Origin: Planctomycetaceae bacterium
Lineage (GTDB): Bacteria > Planctomycetota > Planctomycetia > Pirellulales > Pirellulaceae
Direction: 5' to 3'
Length of the DNA stretch: 64,000 bases
Assembly: GCA_002717145.1 (NCBI GenBank)
Contig: PBCP01000103.1
Coordinates: forward strand, 1-64,000
Made by a program: the position numbers and the translations under genes. This document shows positions 34,921 to 44,201 of this stretch, in pieces (within the stretch, counting starts at the first letter, position 1; each line of letters begins with the position of its first letter). The notes beneath the pieces were generated by a model that worked only from the letters and a program-made list of their open reading frames with translations, was not told the origin of the DNA and searched no databases.

Positions 34921-36210
34921 ATGGACATACATCTGGACTATGGTAAATCAGGCCTTCTGGTTCGTCTGCCGGATCACCTGAATGTCAGGACGTTAACCTA
35001 CCAGTCAGCTACGCCAATAGCAGATCAACCGAATCGAACCGATAGAGAAGCTCTGCAGGAAGTCTTAAATAATCCGACGAATGCCCCGCCCCTGAGTGAA
35101 ATAGTTCAGGGGCGTTCTTCTGCCTGCATCGTTATTTGTGATATTACCCGTCCCGTCCCAAACCAGCTTATACTCGAGCCACTACTTGAAGTATTACATG
35201 CGGGTGGAATAGAGCCTGAGAAGGTTAAGATTCTGATTGCCACAGGATTGCATCGCCCTAGTCACCCGAATGAAATCGTCGAAATGGTAGGGGAGGAAAT
35301 TGCCCAAAAATATACGATCATCAATCATGATGCACAGGATAGACGGCAACTCGTTTTTCTGGGTAAGTCGCCACGTGGAATTCCGATGTGGATAAATACT
35401 CATTACATGGAAGCGGAAATGAAGATCACTGTGGGATTGATCGAGCCGCATTTCATGGCAGGGTTCTCTGGAGGCCGTAAGTTAATTTGCCCTGGTATCG
35501 CAGGAGTGGAAACGATCCGAGCCTGGCATAGTCCTAAATTCCTGGAACATCCACTGGCTACCACCGGGCAATTGGAAGGCAATCCTGTCCATAGTGAAAA
35601 CTCCTGGATAGCGAATAGAGCTGGTTGTAATTTTATCGTCAATGTCATTATTGATGCTCATCGTCGGCCGCTTAAATTTGTCGCTGGTGATCAACAAAGT
35701 GCTTTTCAGCAAGGCGCTGATTTCTGTCGGAACATCGTTGTGGATCAAGTGGAACATCCCTTTGACATAGTCGTTACATCTTCGGCAGGTTATCCACTGG
35801 ATACTACCTTTTACCAAAGCGTAAAGGGAATGATGGCCGCAGTGCCGATTGTGAAACAGGGGGGCACGATTATCGTAGCCGCAAGTATGAGTGAAGGAAT
35901 AGGAAGTCCTGAATTTGCCAGTCTTTTTCAGCGTCATCCGAGCATTGACGACTTTATGGAAGCGATCATGTCTCCTGATTACTTTGTTATGGATCAATGG
36001 CAGTTAGAAATGCTGGCTAAAGTATTGCGCAAAGCTGACGTCAGGGTTGTGACAGATGGGTTGTCTGCAGAAACGATAGATAGCCTCTATGTTAAATCCT
36101 CTGAAAGCGTCGAGGCAGCGGTGCACCATGCACTGAGCGTGCATGGTGAAAATGCATCAATCGCGGTAATTCCCCGCGGTCCGTATGTGATTCCTGAGTT
36201 GATCAATTAA
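34921..36210 (+). CDS. LarA-like nickel-pincer racemase family protein
   Basis: A 429-residue protein of the lactate racemase LarA (DUF2088) family, which uses the nickel-pincer nucleotide covalently bound to a lysine. Conserved segments: CDITRPVPN, ATGLHRPSHPNE, then the HFMAGFSGGRKLICPGIAG block, whose Lys is the cofactor attachment site, with His in EPHFM and AWHSP. C-terminal domain DIVVTSSAGYPLDTTFYQSVKG is typical. Substrate may be another 2-hydroxy acid, since LarA homologues are diverse. No larB, larC or larE cofactor genes are nearby. It starts 11 bp after the small basic protein; its stop overlaps the convergent pentapeptide gene stop within TTAA. Confidence 0.85.
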   Translation: MDIHLDYGKSGLLVRLPDHLNVRTLTYQSATPIADQPNRTDREALQEVLNNPTNAPPLSEIVQGRSSACIVICDITRPVPNQLILEPLLEVLHAGGIEPEKVKILIATGLHRPSHPNEIVEMVGEEIAQKYTIINHDAQDRRQLVFLGKSPRGIPMWINTHYMEAEMKITVGLIEPHFMAGFSGGRKLICPGIAGVETIRAWHSPKFLEHPLATTGQLEGNPVHSENSWIANRAGCNFIVNVIIDAHRRPLKFVAGDQQSAFQQGADFCRNIVVDQVEHPFDIVVTSSAGYPLDTTFYQSVKGMMAAVPIVKQGGTIIVAASMSEGIGSPEFASLFQRHPSIDDFMEAIMSPDYFVMDQWQLEMLAKVLRKADVRVVTDGLSAETIDSLYVKSSESVEAAVHHALSVHGENASIAVIPRGPYVIPELIN

Positions 36211-36839
36211 CGTTTCCAAAATTCCCACCATCGTGAATACTTCTTTTCGATACGATGTGTGGGAACCATTTGTCCATGGGGGCCAATGGCATTCTCCATA
36301 TGGACGCCAGTCATCCGAACATCAATCATTTTGGCATCGAGCATGTTGGCGCCGGTCAGATTAGCGCCATTAAGGTTGGCACCAGCCAGATTGGTACCAC
36401 GTAGATCACAATGTGCCATGTTGGCGTCATTACAGTTCACCTGATTCAAGTCAGCCAGACTGATGTCAGCTCGCAGGAAGATAGTTCCCTTGCAATCAGC
36501 ATTGGACATTTTGCTATACCGCAGAATTGCGTGAGACAAGTCGGCCTCGACAAAACATGCGTCATCAAGAAATGCATTGGTTAAATCAACTTGCTGCAAA
36601 TTTGCTGACTCAAAATTCGCTCTACTAAGGTTCGCATTTTTTAGAATCGCCCCCTGAAGATTAGCTCCGCTGAAATTTACTTCGCGCAAATCAGCATTTC
36701 GAAACGTAACGCCGCGAAGATCCAGATTGGAAAGATCCGCTCCGGCAATCTTTGCATTATCGAGGTGAGCTTCCTGAAACGAATTGTATTCAAGTCGATA
36801 CAAGACATCACGCGTTGTCGCATGTTTAATTTCAATCAT
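36207..36839 (-). CDS. Pentapeptide-repeat protein
   Basis: A 210-residue protein made almost wholly of pentapeptide repeats of the A(D/N)LxX type (for example ADLSN, LDLRG, ANLQG, ANLSR, ANFES, ANLNG, ANLTG), which fold as a right-handed quadrilateral beta-helix. There is no signal peptide or membrane helix. Function is not predictable; related proteins can mimic DNA or act as scaffolds. The ATG at 36839 has GGAGAAAG upstream and is better than the adjacent TTG. The C-terminus ends with Trp-rich SRWWEFWKR. It is convergent with the larA-like gene. Confidence 0.9.
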   Translation of the reverse strand: MIEIKHATTRDVLYRLEYNSFQEAHLDNAKIAGADLSNLDLRGVTFRNADLREVNFSGANLQGAILKNANLSRANFESANLQQVDLTNAFLDDACFVEADLSHAILRYSKMSNADCKGTIFLRADISLADLNQVNCNDANMAHCDLRGTNLAGANLNGANLTGANMLDAKMIDVRMTGVHMENAIGPHGQMVPTHRIEKKYSRWWEFWKR

Positions 36840-36917
36840 CAAACTTTCTCCACTACGCTTTTAACGAAGTTACAACTCAAACACCTGCGAGCAGGGCCTT
36901 AATCATAGGGAAGCTCA

Positions 36918-36948
36918 CAGTGCTTTTTGGGGCAGTGCTTTTTTGGGG
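36918..36948. repeat. 15/16-bp direct tandem repeat
   Basis: CAGTGCTTTTTGGGG (36918-36932) is followed immediately by CAGTGCTTTTTTGGGG (36933-36948), the second copy having one extra T. It looks like a slippage duplication. Confidence 0.8.
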
Positions 36949-36958
36949 ATTCTTTATG

Positions 36959-36979
36959 AAAAAGTGGCGATAAAGCCAC
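36959..36979 (-). terminator. Possible minus-strand terminator-like hairpin
   Basis: On the minus strand a 5-bp stem GTGGC/GCCAC (36979-36975 with 36968-36964) with a 6-nt loop runs into TTTTT. The stem is short. It would end a minus-strand transcript coming from about 37.0-37.2 kb, where I see no gene; it could be chance. Confidence 0.25.
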
Positions 36980-37248
36980 ATCGTTTGACAGGTTTTCCCC
37001 ACAAAGGGAAAGGGGGTGAGGAGTACTCGTGGTGGGAGAGCACGTGGTTCGAGTGAGTTTAACGGAGGGATTTGTTGTGCTCTTAATTGCACGGTACGTC
37101 TTTAGAAAAGATAAGGCAACATTAATTGATAGTTTTTTTCGGTAATCAACAAGGGAATTGATCTAGGAGAAACGGTGCCACAGGGATTACGATTCCAGAC
37201 AATTAGAACTCCCAATGAACTGATAACTTCAGGTAAAGAGCTAAAAGC

Positions 37249-38064
37249 GTGTCTCATGCAGTTGAAGACTTTCGAGTTGAGCTGAGTATATTTCGAGGGC
37301 CTCTCGATTTATTACTTTATCTAGTGCGTAAGCATGAGGTCGATGTGACAGACATTCCGATTGCTGAGGTATTAGATCAGTATTTGGAGTTTCTGGAGAT
37401 TATCGAACATCTAAACATTGATGAGGTCGGTGATTTCCTTGAAGTTGCCAGCACATTAACGGAGATAAAATCCCGTTTGGTTCTACCTCGAGTTGAAGAA
37501 GTTGAAGAAGAGATCGAGGATCCTCGAGATGAGTTGGTACAGCGGTTACTGGAGTACAAACAATATAGAGATGCAGCGATGATGCTGGAAACCCGGGCAC
37601 GTGGATGGGGCCAGCGGCACGTCCGTCAAACCAACGATCTACCCCCCCGTAAGATTAATATGGCGGAACAACCCATCCAGGACGTGGAGTTGTGGGATTT
37701 GGTTAGTGCAATGGGACGTATTCTGAAGGATATTCAAATTGCTCCTCAGGAAACCGTGATTCTGGATGATACACCGATTCATGTTTATATGCGTCAGATT
37801 CATCGCCGAATTGTGAAGGAGGGCCGTGTTGCACTCTCACAATTCTTTCAGATGGGAATGCACAAGACTGCCATTATTGGGATGTTTTTATCAATTTTGG
37901 AATTGGTGCGACATCATGGTGTGGAGGCAATTCAGGACAATGTGGGCGGCGACATCTGGGTTACAGCAGGTGATGGATTTAATGCAGATATTGATGTATC
38001 CAATGTGGAAGAGTACGACCACAAAAAGCCTGTACTTGATGACATGCCCACGAAAATGCGATAG
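37249..38064 (+). CDS. scpA: Segregation and condensation protein A
   Basis: ScpA is the kleisin that bridges SMC heads in the condensin complex. The 271-residue protein has the family start FRGPLDLLLYLVRKHEVDVTDIPIAEVLDQYLEFL in two conserved pieces, then GDFLEVASTLTEIKSRLVLP, an acidic linker (EEVEEEIEDPRDELVQ), and a C-terminal winged-helix region (ILELVRHHGVEAIQD). It starts at GTG 37249 with a purine-rich AGGTAAAGAG upstream. Its partner scpB is at 30917. Confidence 0.93.
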   Translation: MSHAVEDFRVELSIFRGPLDLLLYLVRKHEVDVTDIPIAEVLDQYLEFLEIIEHLNIDEVGDFLEVASTLTEIKSRLVLPRVEEVEEEIEDPRDELVQRLLEYKQYRDAAMMLETRARGWGQRHVRQTNDLPPRKINMAEQPIQDVELWDLVSAMGRILKDIQIAPQETVILDDTPIHVYMRQIHRRIVKEGRVALSQFFQMGMHKTAIIGMFLSILELVRHHGVEAIQDNVGGDIWVTAGDGFNADIDVSNVEEYDHKKPVLDDMPTKMR

Positions 38065-38175
38065 GGCTACTTCATGTAATCTATCTGAGCCTGGGTTGAT
38101 TTCGTCTGGATAGAATCTCTTTTCCAATTCATAATTCAAGTCGTTCCTGATACGATCTGTTTTCAAAGTCTGAAC

Positions 38176-39012
38176 GTGAAAAATTTACCTGTCAAATCGA
38201 TGACTCATGGCGATCTTACGATCGAAGGGTTCTCGCGCGCTGCAGTCCAGACGTATTGGCGGGTCCCTGAACTCAAGTTGGGTTTTGATTTAGGAGCACA
38301 CCCCTGGGAATTCATGGGGACTCCCAATTGGTTTATCACACACTGCCATATGGACCACATTGTCGCATTACCGGTCTATGTGGCACGGCGACGGATGATG
38401 AAGATGGATCCTCCCAATATCTATCTGCCATCCCATGCAGTTGATACAGTCCATGAAATTCTGAAAGCTTATACAAAGCTGGATCGCGGACGGTTACCTT
38501 GCCAACTAATCGGGGTCGAGCCTGGCGATGAGATTGAATTGAATCGGGAGTACATTGTGACGGTGGGTGAAACCCGTCATACGGTTCCGGCATTGAGTTT
38601 TTTGGTCTGGCATCGACGAAACAAGCTGAAACCTGAGTATGCCGCGTTACCAGGAGATGCGATCCGAGATTTGCGGCAGTCCGGCGAGCAGGTATCCCGG
38701 GAAATTCGTATCCCATTGCTGGGGTATACCGGTGACACTCGTGTTGAAGGTTTGGACCTGACGCCAGCTTTATATCAGGCAAAAATCCTGATTACAGAGA
38801 TGACGTTCGTTGCCGAGGACCATAGTCAGGAAAAAATCCGTAAAAACGGGCATATGCATCTTTCAGATTTTGTAGATCGTGCTGACCAATTTGAGAACGA
38901 ATTGATTATCGCCTCACATTTCAGTACTCGGTACAACTATCATCAAGTGAAGAAGCTCGTTCAGGACGCGTTACCTGATTCATTGGCAGAGCGTCTCCAT
39001 TTGTGGTTGTAG
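38176..39012 (+). CDS. Metallo-beta-lactamase fold nuclease, RNase Z-like
   Basis: A 278-residue protein similar to the short tRNase Z, which cuts tRNA 3' trailers. The zinc motif is THCHMDHI (HxHxDH), the YTGDTR segment supplies the bridging Asp, and HFSTRYNYHQV carries the C-terminal His with the HxSxRY pattern typical of RNase Z. The LITEMTFVAEDHSQEKIRKNGHMHLSD segment matches the PxKxGH region in two parts. It starts at GTG 38176 with no clear ribosome-binding site; ATG 38200 is an alternative. It nearly abuts the following hemW-like gene. Confidence 0.8.
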   Translation: MKNLPVKSMTHGDLTIEGFSRAAVQTYWRVPELKLGFDLGAHPWEFMGTPNWFITHCHMDHIVALPVYVARRRMMKMDPPNIYLPSHAVDTVHEILKAYTKLDRGRLPCQLIGVEPGDEIELNREYIVTVGETRHTVPALSFLVWHRRNKLKPEYAALPGDAIRDLRQSGEQVSREIRIPLLGYTGDTRVEGLDLTPALYQAKILITEMTFVAEDHSQEKIRKNGHMHLSDFVDRADQFENELIIASHFSTRYNYHQVKKLVQDALPDSLAERLHLWL

Positions 39013-39032
39013 AAAGGCAGTTCGAGTTGGCT

Positions 39033-40154
39033 ATGCACGCTCCTCGGTCCGCCTATATTCACGTGCCTTTCTGTCGCCATCGCTGTGGCTACTGTAATTT
39101 CACCGTGATCGCTGACCGACAGGATCTCCATCGCTCCTATCTCCAAGCTCTCCAAGCGGAATTGGAACTACTTGGCGAACCTAAGGAAGTAGATACATTG
39201 TTCCTCGGCGGAGGTACTCCAACTGAATTGCGGCTATCCGAGTTTGGGGAATTAGTGGAACTATTGCATTACTGGTTTCCTCTGGCTGACAACGGAGAAT
39301 TTACAACAGAAGCAAATCCAGAAGACATCACCTCTGACTATGTGGAAATATTTCAAAAAGCTGGAATTAATAGGGTGAGTTTGGGCGGCCAGTCTTTTAA
39401 TTCAGAGAAATTGGAAACGCTTGAACGCAATCATAATTCGGAGCAACTGAGAGCGTGCTTTGAAATGCTGGCTTCGATCTCATCGGTTTCGATGGATTTG
39501 ATTTTCGGAGTCCCTGGAGAATCGCTGGATCAGTGGATTGTTGATCTAAACTCACTATTGGAATTTAATCCAACGCATCTTTCCACCTATGGATTGACGA
39601 TTGAAAAGGGGACTCCTTTCTGGAGTCGATTCGAAAAGGGTGAATTGCAGGAGTTGAGTGACGATGAGCAACGTGAGTTTTATCTAACAGCCCGCCGAAT
39701 ACTAAGAGCAAAGGGGTATCATCATTACGAAGTGTCAAACTACGCCCGGCCCGGATATGAATGTCGACACAACGAAGCTTATTGGTTTGGAGAACAATAT
39801 TACGCCGCCGGACCCGGAGCAGCTCGATTTGTTAATGGATATCGAGAAGTCAATCATCAAAGTACAACGGCTTACATACGTAAGGCCTTGAATGGTCAAT
39901 CAGTCGTTGCCGAATCAGAACGAGTGACTGGCGAGGATCTGCATCGGGAGATTTTGATTTTTGCGTTGCGTCGACTCGACGGTATAACTGATGAGTGGTT
40001 CCAGCAAAAAACCGGAGTGAAACCAATGGAGTTGGCTGGGAAAGAAATTGATATGTTTATAGAGCAGGGTTTCATGCAGCGGCAGAATGGTCGGCTGAGC
40101 CTTACCGAACAAGGATTGCTTGTAAGCGACAGTCTCTGGCCTCACCTGCTGTAA
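39033..40154 (+). CDS. hemW: HemW-like radical SAM protein (coproporphyrinogen III oxidase-like)
   Basis: A 373-residue radical-SAM protein of the HemN/HemW group. The motif CRHRCGYCNF is the CxxxCxxC cluster site, preceded by AYIHVPF; then TLFLGGGTPTEL, GQSFNSEKLETLERNH and DLIFGVPGES follow. The length and the absence of an N-terminal HemN extension fit HemW, a heme chaperone, better than true HemN. The usual HemW DF after the last Cys is NF here. The open frame reaches GTG 39003 inside the RNase Z gene; ATG 39033 matches the family start better. Confidence 0.85.
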   Translation: MHAPRSAYIHVPFCRHRCGYCNFTVIADRQDLHRSYLQALQAELELLGEPKEVDTLFLGGGTPTELRLSEFGELVELLHYWFPLADNGEFTTEANPEDITSDYVEIFQKAGINRVSLGGQSFNSEKLETLERNHNSEQLRACFEMLASISSVSMDLIFGVPGESLDQWIVDLNSLLEFNPTHLSTYGLTIEKGTPFWSRFEKGELQELSDDEQREFYLTARRILRAKGYHHYEVSNYARPGYECRHNEAYWFGEQYYAAGPGAARFVNGYREVNHQSTTAYIRKALNGQSVVAESERVTGEDLHREILIFALRRLDGITDEWFQQKTGVKPMELAGKEIDMFIEQGFMQRQNGRLSLTEQGLLVSDSLWPHLL

Positions 40155-40163
40155 TTCCGCGGG

Positions 40164-43100
40164 CTATTGTTGCTCTAGCCACCAGGTAAGCTGTTGCTGA
40201 AGCTCGTGAAACGATAATTGGGTTTGTGGAATGACTTCCCGCAATCGCTTTTCATCATGCTTAATGTAGTCCGGATAACGCAATAATTCGATCTCTTCTT
40301 CTAATGCGATTAACCAGGACGGAACTTCCAAACCAGCTCCTGAAGGATTTTCCAAAAGTTCCTCGGTGATCCTTAGCAATTCATCAAAACTAGGACGACC
40401 GGCGCGGATATCTTTACTTTCTTCCAGACTGGGTTTTACGAGTGAACGGAGGTGATCCACTTCCATTGGCCGCACAAATCGTTCTTCAACTCTATCTGCA
40501 ACAGTCCTCATGCGGATGGAATATTGAGACTGTAGTTTTTTGAGACGAGTGACGAATATATCGGCTTCTTCCTGAATACGATCGGCCAGACTTTCACGCC
40601 AGATGTGTGCAGCCACATCGTTGTCATGAGATACCAGTAGTTTATGAGCGAGGATCACTGGTCGCAGATTCCAGCAGATGCGGTCATATCGGACGCGTAA
40701 GCGAAGGAAATCTAAAAGCGTATACAGTAATTCGCCGCGGTCACTTTGAGTCGTGGTGCTGTTGTAATCACGGTATTCCGAGTAGTTCTCTACGATAGAC
40801 TCAAGAATGAGTGAGAGAATATTGGCGGCCTCTTTAAAGGGGATATCCCGGTCTAGTGCATCGAGTAACCTAAGTTCCAGGTGAGGTTCATCACCTATAG
40901 CCTGCAACCAGGCATCCACTCCCTGCAACAGGATACCACGAATGTTTCCCATAGCCAGAAATTGTTGTGTGAAAATCTCTCCACCAAATTTTTCTATGAA
41001 TTGAACGACGTTTTCCCAGGTATTGCGATGGGTTACTCGTTCCAGAATAGACAACCTTAGAGTCTGACTGTGTTCAAGCCAACTGCTTAGCAAGGCTTCG
41101 GTGACCTGTTCCAATGTCTGTACTAATTGTTCTTCCTCGCTAGTGTGAGTAGGTTCAGTCGTTTGCTCATCCTTATCCATCAGTTCTGTCGAGGTTTCAT
41201 TAGTTGATGACCAGTGGGGAGCTGAGCTGATCAGACACTCGATAATCGCTTCATAGCCGATATGAAATAGTTCATCAAATTCAGTAACAGCGCCAAGGCC
41301 TGCTGGATGCTGTAGTTCCATATGACGAGCTGTTTCCACTAACTGGCATGTTTCCACCACCAACCCCATGCGGGGAAGCCATAGCAAGAGGTCGGAAATC
41401 GTACGTTGCCTTACTCTGCGTAAAACAATTTCCTGTGGATCCCCACCTTTTGATAGTGGGATATACAGCAGTGGCAACTGTGCTAAACCATCCAGAAGTT
41501 GCTGCCAGTGTTTTCTGACAGTGTCGTGATCTCCCTGAATCAATGCAGCAAAAATGGAAAGTGTCAGTTGATGAAATTCAACAATGGTAGGTTCCTGACG
41601 TTCTGGTTCAAGGGTGTTTTCCAGAAAGAGAACAACGGAGTCAAGAATTCTTCGAGTGTCAGTCACTTCAATGATCGTTGAAATGACACGTTCCATGAGT
41701 GATTCCAGAGTCACGCGTTGACGGTCGTACTCTGTCATAGATTCAAAATCACCACCAGACGCCACAATGACGTAGCTGCCTATCGACTCGAGTAATTGTT
41801 CAAGTTGTTGACGGTTTTGGCGGAGACGATCTGACCAGGCTGCAATAGTGTCACGACTGGTCTGGACAAATTCCTGTTCCGGTTCTTCGCAACTCTGTCG
41901 CATGACAATTGCATGCCCCAGCCCAGCAATCTTCCACTGTTGTGCCAGACTGTCATGAAAAGCAAGTCGGCGATCGATTTCTTCCCCGGCATGAAGTAAT
42001 TCATCCTGACTGGAATTCGAGTTGTCAAAGATATTACCTTCAATGCCGTCATCGGTGGTATCAACGTAAGAGACATCTTCATAAGCGGCACTGAAGATAT
42101 CATGTTCTTCCTCTTCATCAGGTATCTCGGACTCGGTCTCTGCAACAGGCCCGCTACTCTTGGCTCCTAGATCAAAGGAAGGTACATCCCAATATGACTC
42201 TGAATTGACCTCAAGGTAATCAAAGTACTTCCGAATCTTATCCCAGGTCTCACGAGGAGAATCCTGAGTCTTCTTTTCATTGGCTGTTAGGAGTTGTGCC
42301 GAGGATTGACTCAGAACATCAAGTAACCAGCGACGCGAAAGGATGTAATAGGACGAATCATTCTGCTCAAGCGGAACATTATCTGCTTCGCTAAGCCAGT
42401 TGATAAGTAGAGCTCGGGAAGCAATTTGGTCACCTTGTTCCAATAGGGAGTGAACGACCAGTGAATAAGCTTTGGGTGAGTCGAAGAGCTGTACGTATGG
42501 TGCCCAGAATTTTACACTACCCGCACTTGTGTTGTCCTTGTACCACAGATTTAAAGCTTCGGCGACTCGCTTGGCTGCATGATAAAGTTCAAAGGGATTA
42601 GCTGCGTGTACACTGTTGACCTCATGTGCTGCATACTTGTACCACCATACTGCCGCTTCATGAAAATTCTTATCAATTCGACTACAGAGTTCCTGATTAT
42701 CTCCGGCTGCGGCTTCGCTCCAGGCTTTGGCCAGCAAGGCAAAGAATTGTTCGATAATGATTATCAGTTCGTCAATACGATGGTCATGCACACTGTTTTC
42801 CATGGCAGGAAACAGACTGAATTGACAATCAAACCCGAGGATATTCCAGGGATCCACAAAGGCTCCACACTGGATAGATCGCTGTATTAAGTAGAAGATT
42901 GACGAGGTAATATCAACGGCTTGTTCCAGGTCATTATTATCCAGAGCCTGAAGAGATTGATCCAGCTGGCAGGCTATACGGCAACGGAATCGGGCTGATG
43001 GAACAGGGACTTTACTGACCTTATCACGAGCAGCATCGTGGTGTCCCATAAAAGCAAAGACCTGTCCCAAATGAATATGTTCAAGTTGGCTCGCTCGCGT

Positions 43101-44201
43101 CTCAGTTAATTGAGCATTGAGATGCTGCCGAGCAGAGCCAAATGGCTGATGCCGAATCAATGCTTCTTCGGCGAGACGGTCTCGATGCTCACGATCTATT
43201 TTCCCCAGAAGTTGGCGGTAGAATTCATCGCGATAAGTTGCGATACGAGGCATTAGCTTTGAGAGATTAGTGGAAGAGTCGTGGCAGGCAGGCCCCCATC
43301 CACTGATTCCTGAAGCCATCAGAATGGTGCCGGCAAGCACTGCAGATGCTTCAAACAATAGTTCATCCGCAGGAAGGTCGTTACGATCCGTGAACCGTGT
43401 CATCAGTGAATCGAGGGTAACCGTTTGAATGATATAGCGATCATAATACCCTTCCCGGTCAATATGATGAGGATCCCACATACCAAAATGATGATTGGGT
43501 CTCTTATTAACGGGATGATCAAAATCGTAGGCCCGAGGATCAATGGCTAGCTCGGATAGCTTCTCTGGGTGAAAACCGGCTTGTCGCAAAATCGACTCAT
43601 CGGTTTTCTCCAGTAATTTGATGGTAAGCTCGATTACATCTTTGTAGGGACCTTCGCAGACACCCGCTCCCTGAATGTAAAGTGGTACCGGACGTAACCA
43701 CTCGTTGAGGTAAGGTTCATGCTTTTGTGTTTCTAATGTCGCGACAGGCCGAAAACCGACGAAGTCGTTGAATTGATCCATCAGGGTCTCAGTATCCAAA
43801 GATTCAAACCGAGGACCGTTTTTTAGGACAACTTCAAATGCGCGGCCTATAAAAAACGCATTAAACACTTGGATTTCACTGGAGTGAAAAAGGAGGTCCT
43901 GATGAAATAAAAAGTAGGAACGCAGTAATTGGTCAAAAGTGATTTCCAGAACCAACTTGGCTTGTTCAACTCTTGCAAATGCTTCCTTTTCCTCGGTGAA
44001 ATGAGAAATGGCATCGGTCAGAAAGTCGTAAAGATGCGTCCATGTGTCGTCAGGATATTGCTGAGCCAGATAACGCCAGACGACATTGAGGTTTTTGAGG
44101 AATTGGGGATCAGGAGATCCCGAAGAGAAATTAAGGTAACCCAGCAGTTGCTCCAAAGCATCAAATTCTTCTGAATTCAGATTTGATACTTTGGACACCA
44201 A
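40164..44201 (-). CDS. Large hypothetical protein, 1345 residues
   Basis: I do not recognise this protein. It has no signal peptide or membrane helix, is Leu/Glu/Gln-rich and predicted by eye to be mostly helical. An acidic low-complexity region (about residues 700-745, with ESEIPDEEEEHD and repeated Asp) splits it into an N-terminal part and a C-terminal part. The N-terminal part has a His-rich patch (NHHFGMWDPHHIDREGYYDRY) that could bind metal. The C-terminal part contains coiled-coil-like helices. The start is TTG 44201 or the adjacent GTG 44198, with AGGAG upstream. It stands alone on the minus strand, 9 bp from the convergent hemW stop. A scaffold or TPR-like role would be a guess. Confidence 0.85.
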   Translation of the reverse strand: MVSKVSNLNSEEFDALEQLLGYLNFSSGSPDPQFLKNLNVVWRYLAQQYPDDTWTHLYDFLTDAISHFTEEKEAFARVEQAKLVLEITFDQLLRSYFLFHQDLLFHSSEIQVFNAFFIGRAFEVVLKNGPRFESLDTETLMDQFNDFVGFRPVATLETQKHEPYLNEWLRPVPLYIQGAGVCEGPYKDVIELTIKLLEKTDESILRQAGFHPEKLSELAIDPRAYDFDHPVNKRPNHHFGMWDPHHIDREGYYDRYIIQTVTLDSLMTRFTDRNDLPADELLFEASAVLAGTILMASGISGWGPACHDSSTNLSKLMPRIATYRDEFYRQLLGKIDREHRDRLAEEALIRHQPFGSARQHLNAQLTETRASQLEHIHLGQVFAFMGHHDAARDKVSKVPVPSARFRCRIACQLDQSLQALDNNDLEQAVDITSSIFYLIQRSIQCGAFVDPWNILGFDCQFSLFPAMENSVHDHRIDELIIIIEQFFALLAKAWSEAAAGDNQELCSRIDKNFHEAAVWWYKYAAHEVNSVHAANPFELYHAAKRVAEALNLWYKDNTSAGSVKFWAPYVQLFDSPKAYSLVVHSLLEQGDQIASRALLINWLSEADNVPLEQNDSSYYILSRRWLLDVLSQSSAQLLTANEKKTQDSPRETWDKIRKYFDYLEVNSESYWDVPSFDLGAKSSGPVAETESEIPDEEEEHDIFSAAYEDVSYVDTTDDGIEGNIFDNSNSSQDELLHAGEEIDRRLAFHDSLAQQWKIAGLGHAIVMRQSCEEPEQEFVQTSRDTIAAWSDRLRQNRQQLEQLLESIGSYVIVASGGDFESMTEYDRQRVTLESLMERVISTIIEVTDTRRILDSVVLFLENTLEPERQEPTIVEFHQLTLSIFAALIQGDHDTVRKHWQQLLDGLAQLPLLYIPLSKGGDPQEIVLRRVRQRTISDLLLWLPRMGLVVETCQLVETARHMELQHPAGLGAVTEFDELFHIGYEAIIECLISSAPHWSSTNETSTELMDKDEQTTEPTHTSEEEQLVQTLEQVTEALLSSWLEHSQTLRLSILERVTHRNTWENVVQFIEKFGGEIFTQQFLAMGNIRGILLQGVDAWLQAIGDEPHLELRLLDALDRDIPFKEAANILSLILESIVENYSEYRDYNSTTTQSDRGELLYTLLDFLRLRVRYDRICWNLRPVILAHKLLVSHDNDVAAHIWRESLADRIQEEADIFVTRLKKLQSQYSIRMRTVADRVEERFVRPMEVDHLRSLVKPSLEESKDIRAGRPSFDELLRITEELLENPSGAGLEVPSWLIALEEEIELLRYPDYIKHDEKRLREVIPQTQLSFHELQQQLTWWLEQQ

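Larger units (their letters stand above)
36840..37248. other. 409-bp intergenic region before scpA
   Basis: I see no protein gene I would call here. It contains the 15/16-bp tandem repeat at 36918-36948, a weak minus-direction hairpin at 36959-36979, and the divergent promoters needed for the pentapeptide gene and scpA. A 71-codon minus frame at 36877-37092 lacks similarity to anything I know and is probably chance. Confidence 0.5.

Noticed and set aside
36877-37092. 71-codon minus-strand frame in the gap before scpA
   Set aside because: No ribosome-binding site or recognisable motif; composition looks random.
38950-39040. Frameshift joining the RNase Z-like and hemW-like genes
   Set aside because: The two proteins belong to separate families with complete ends; the overlap comes only from an upstream GTG.
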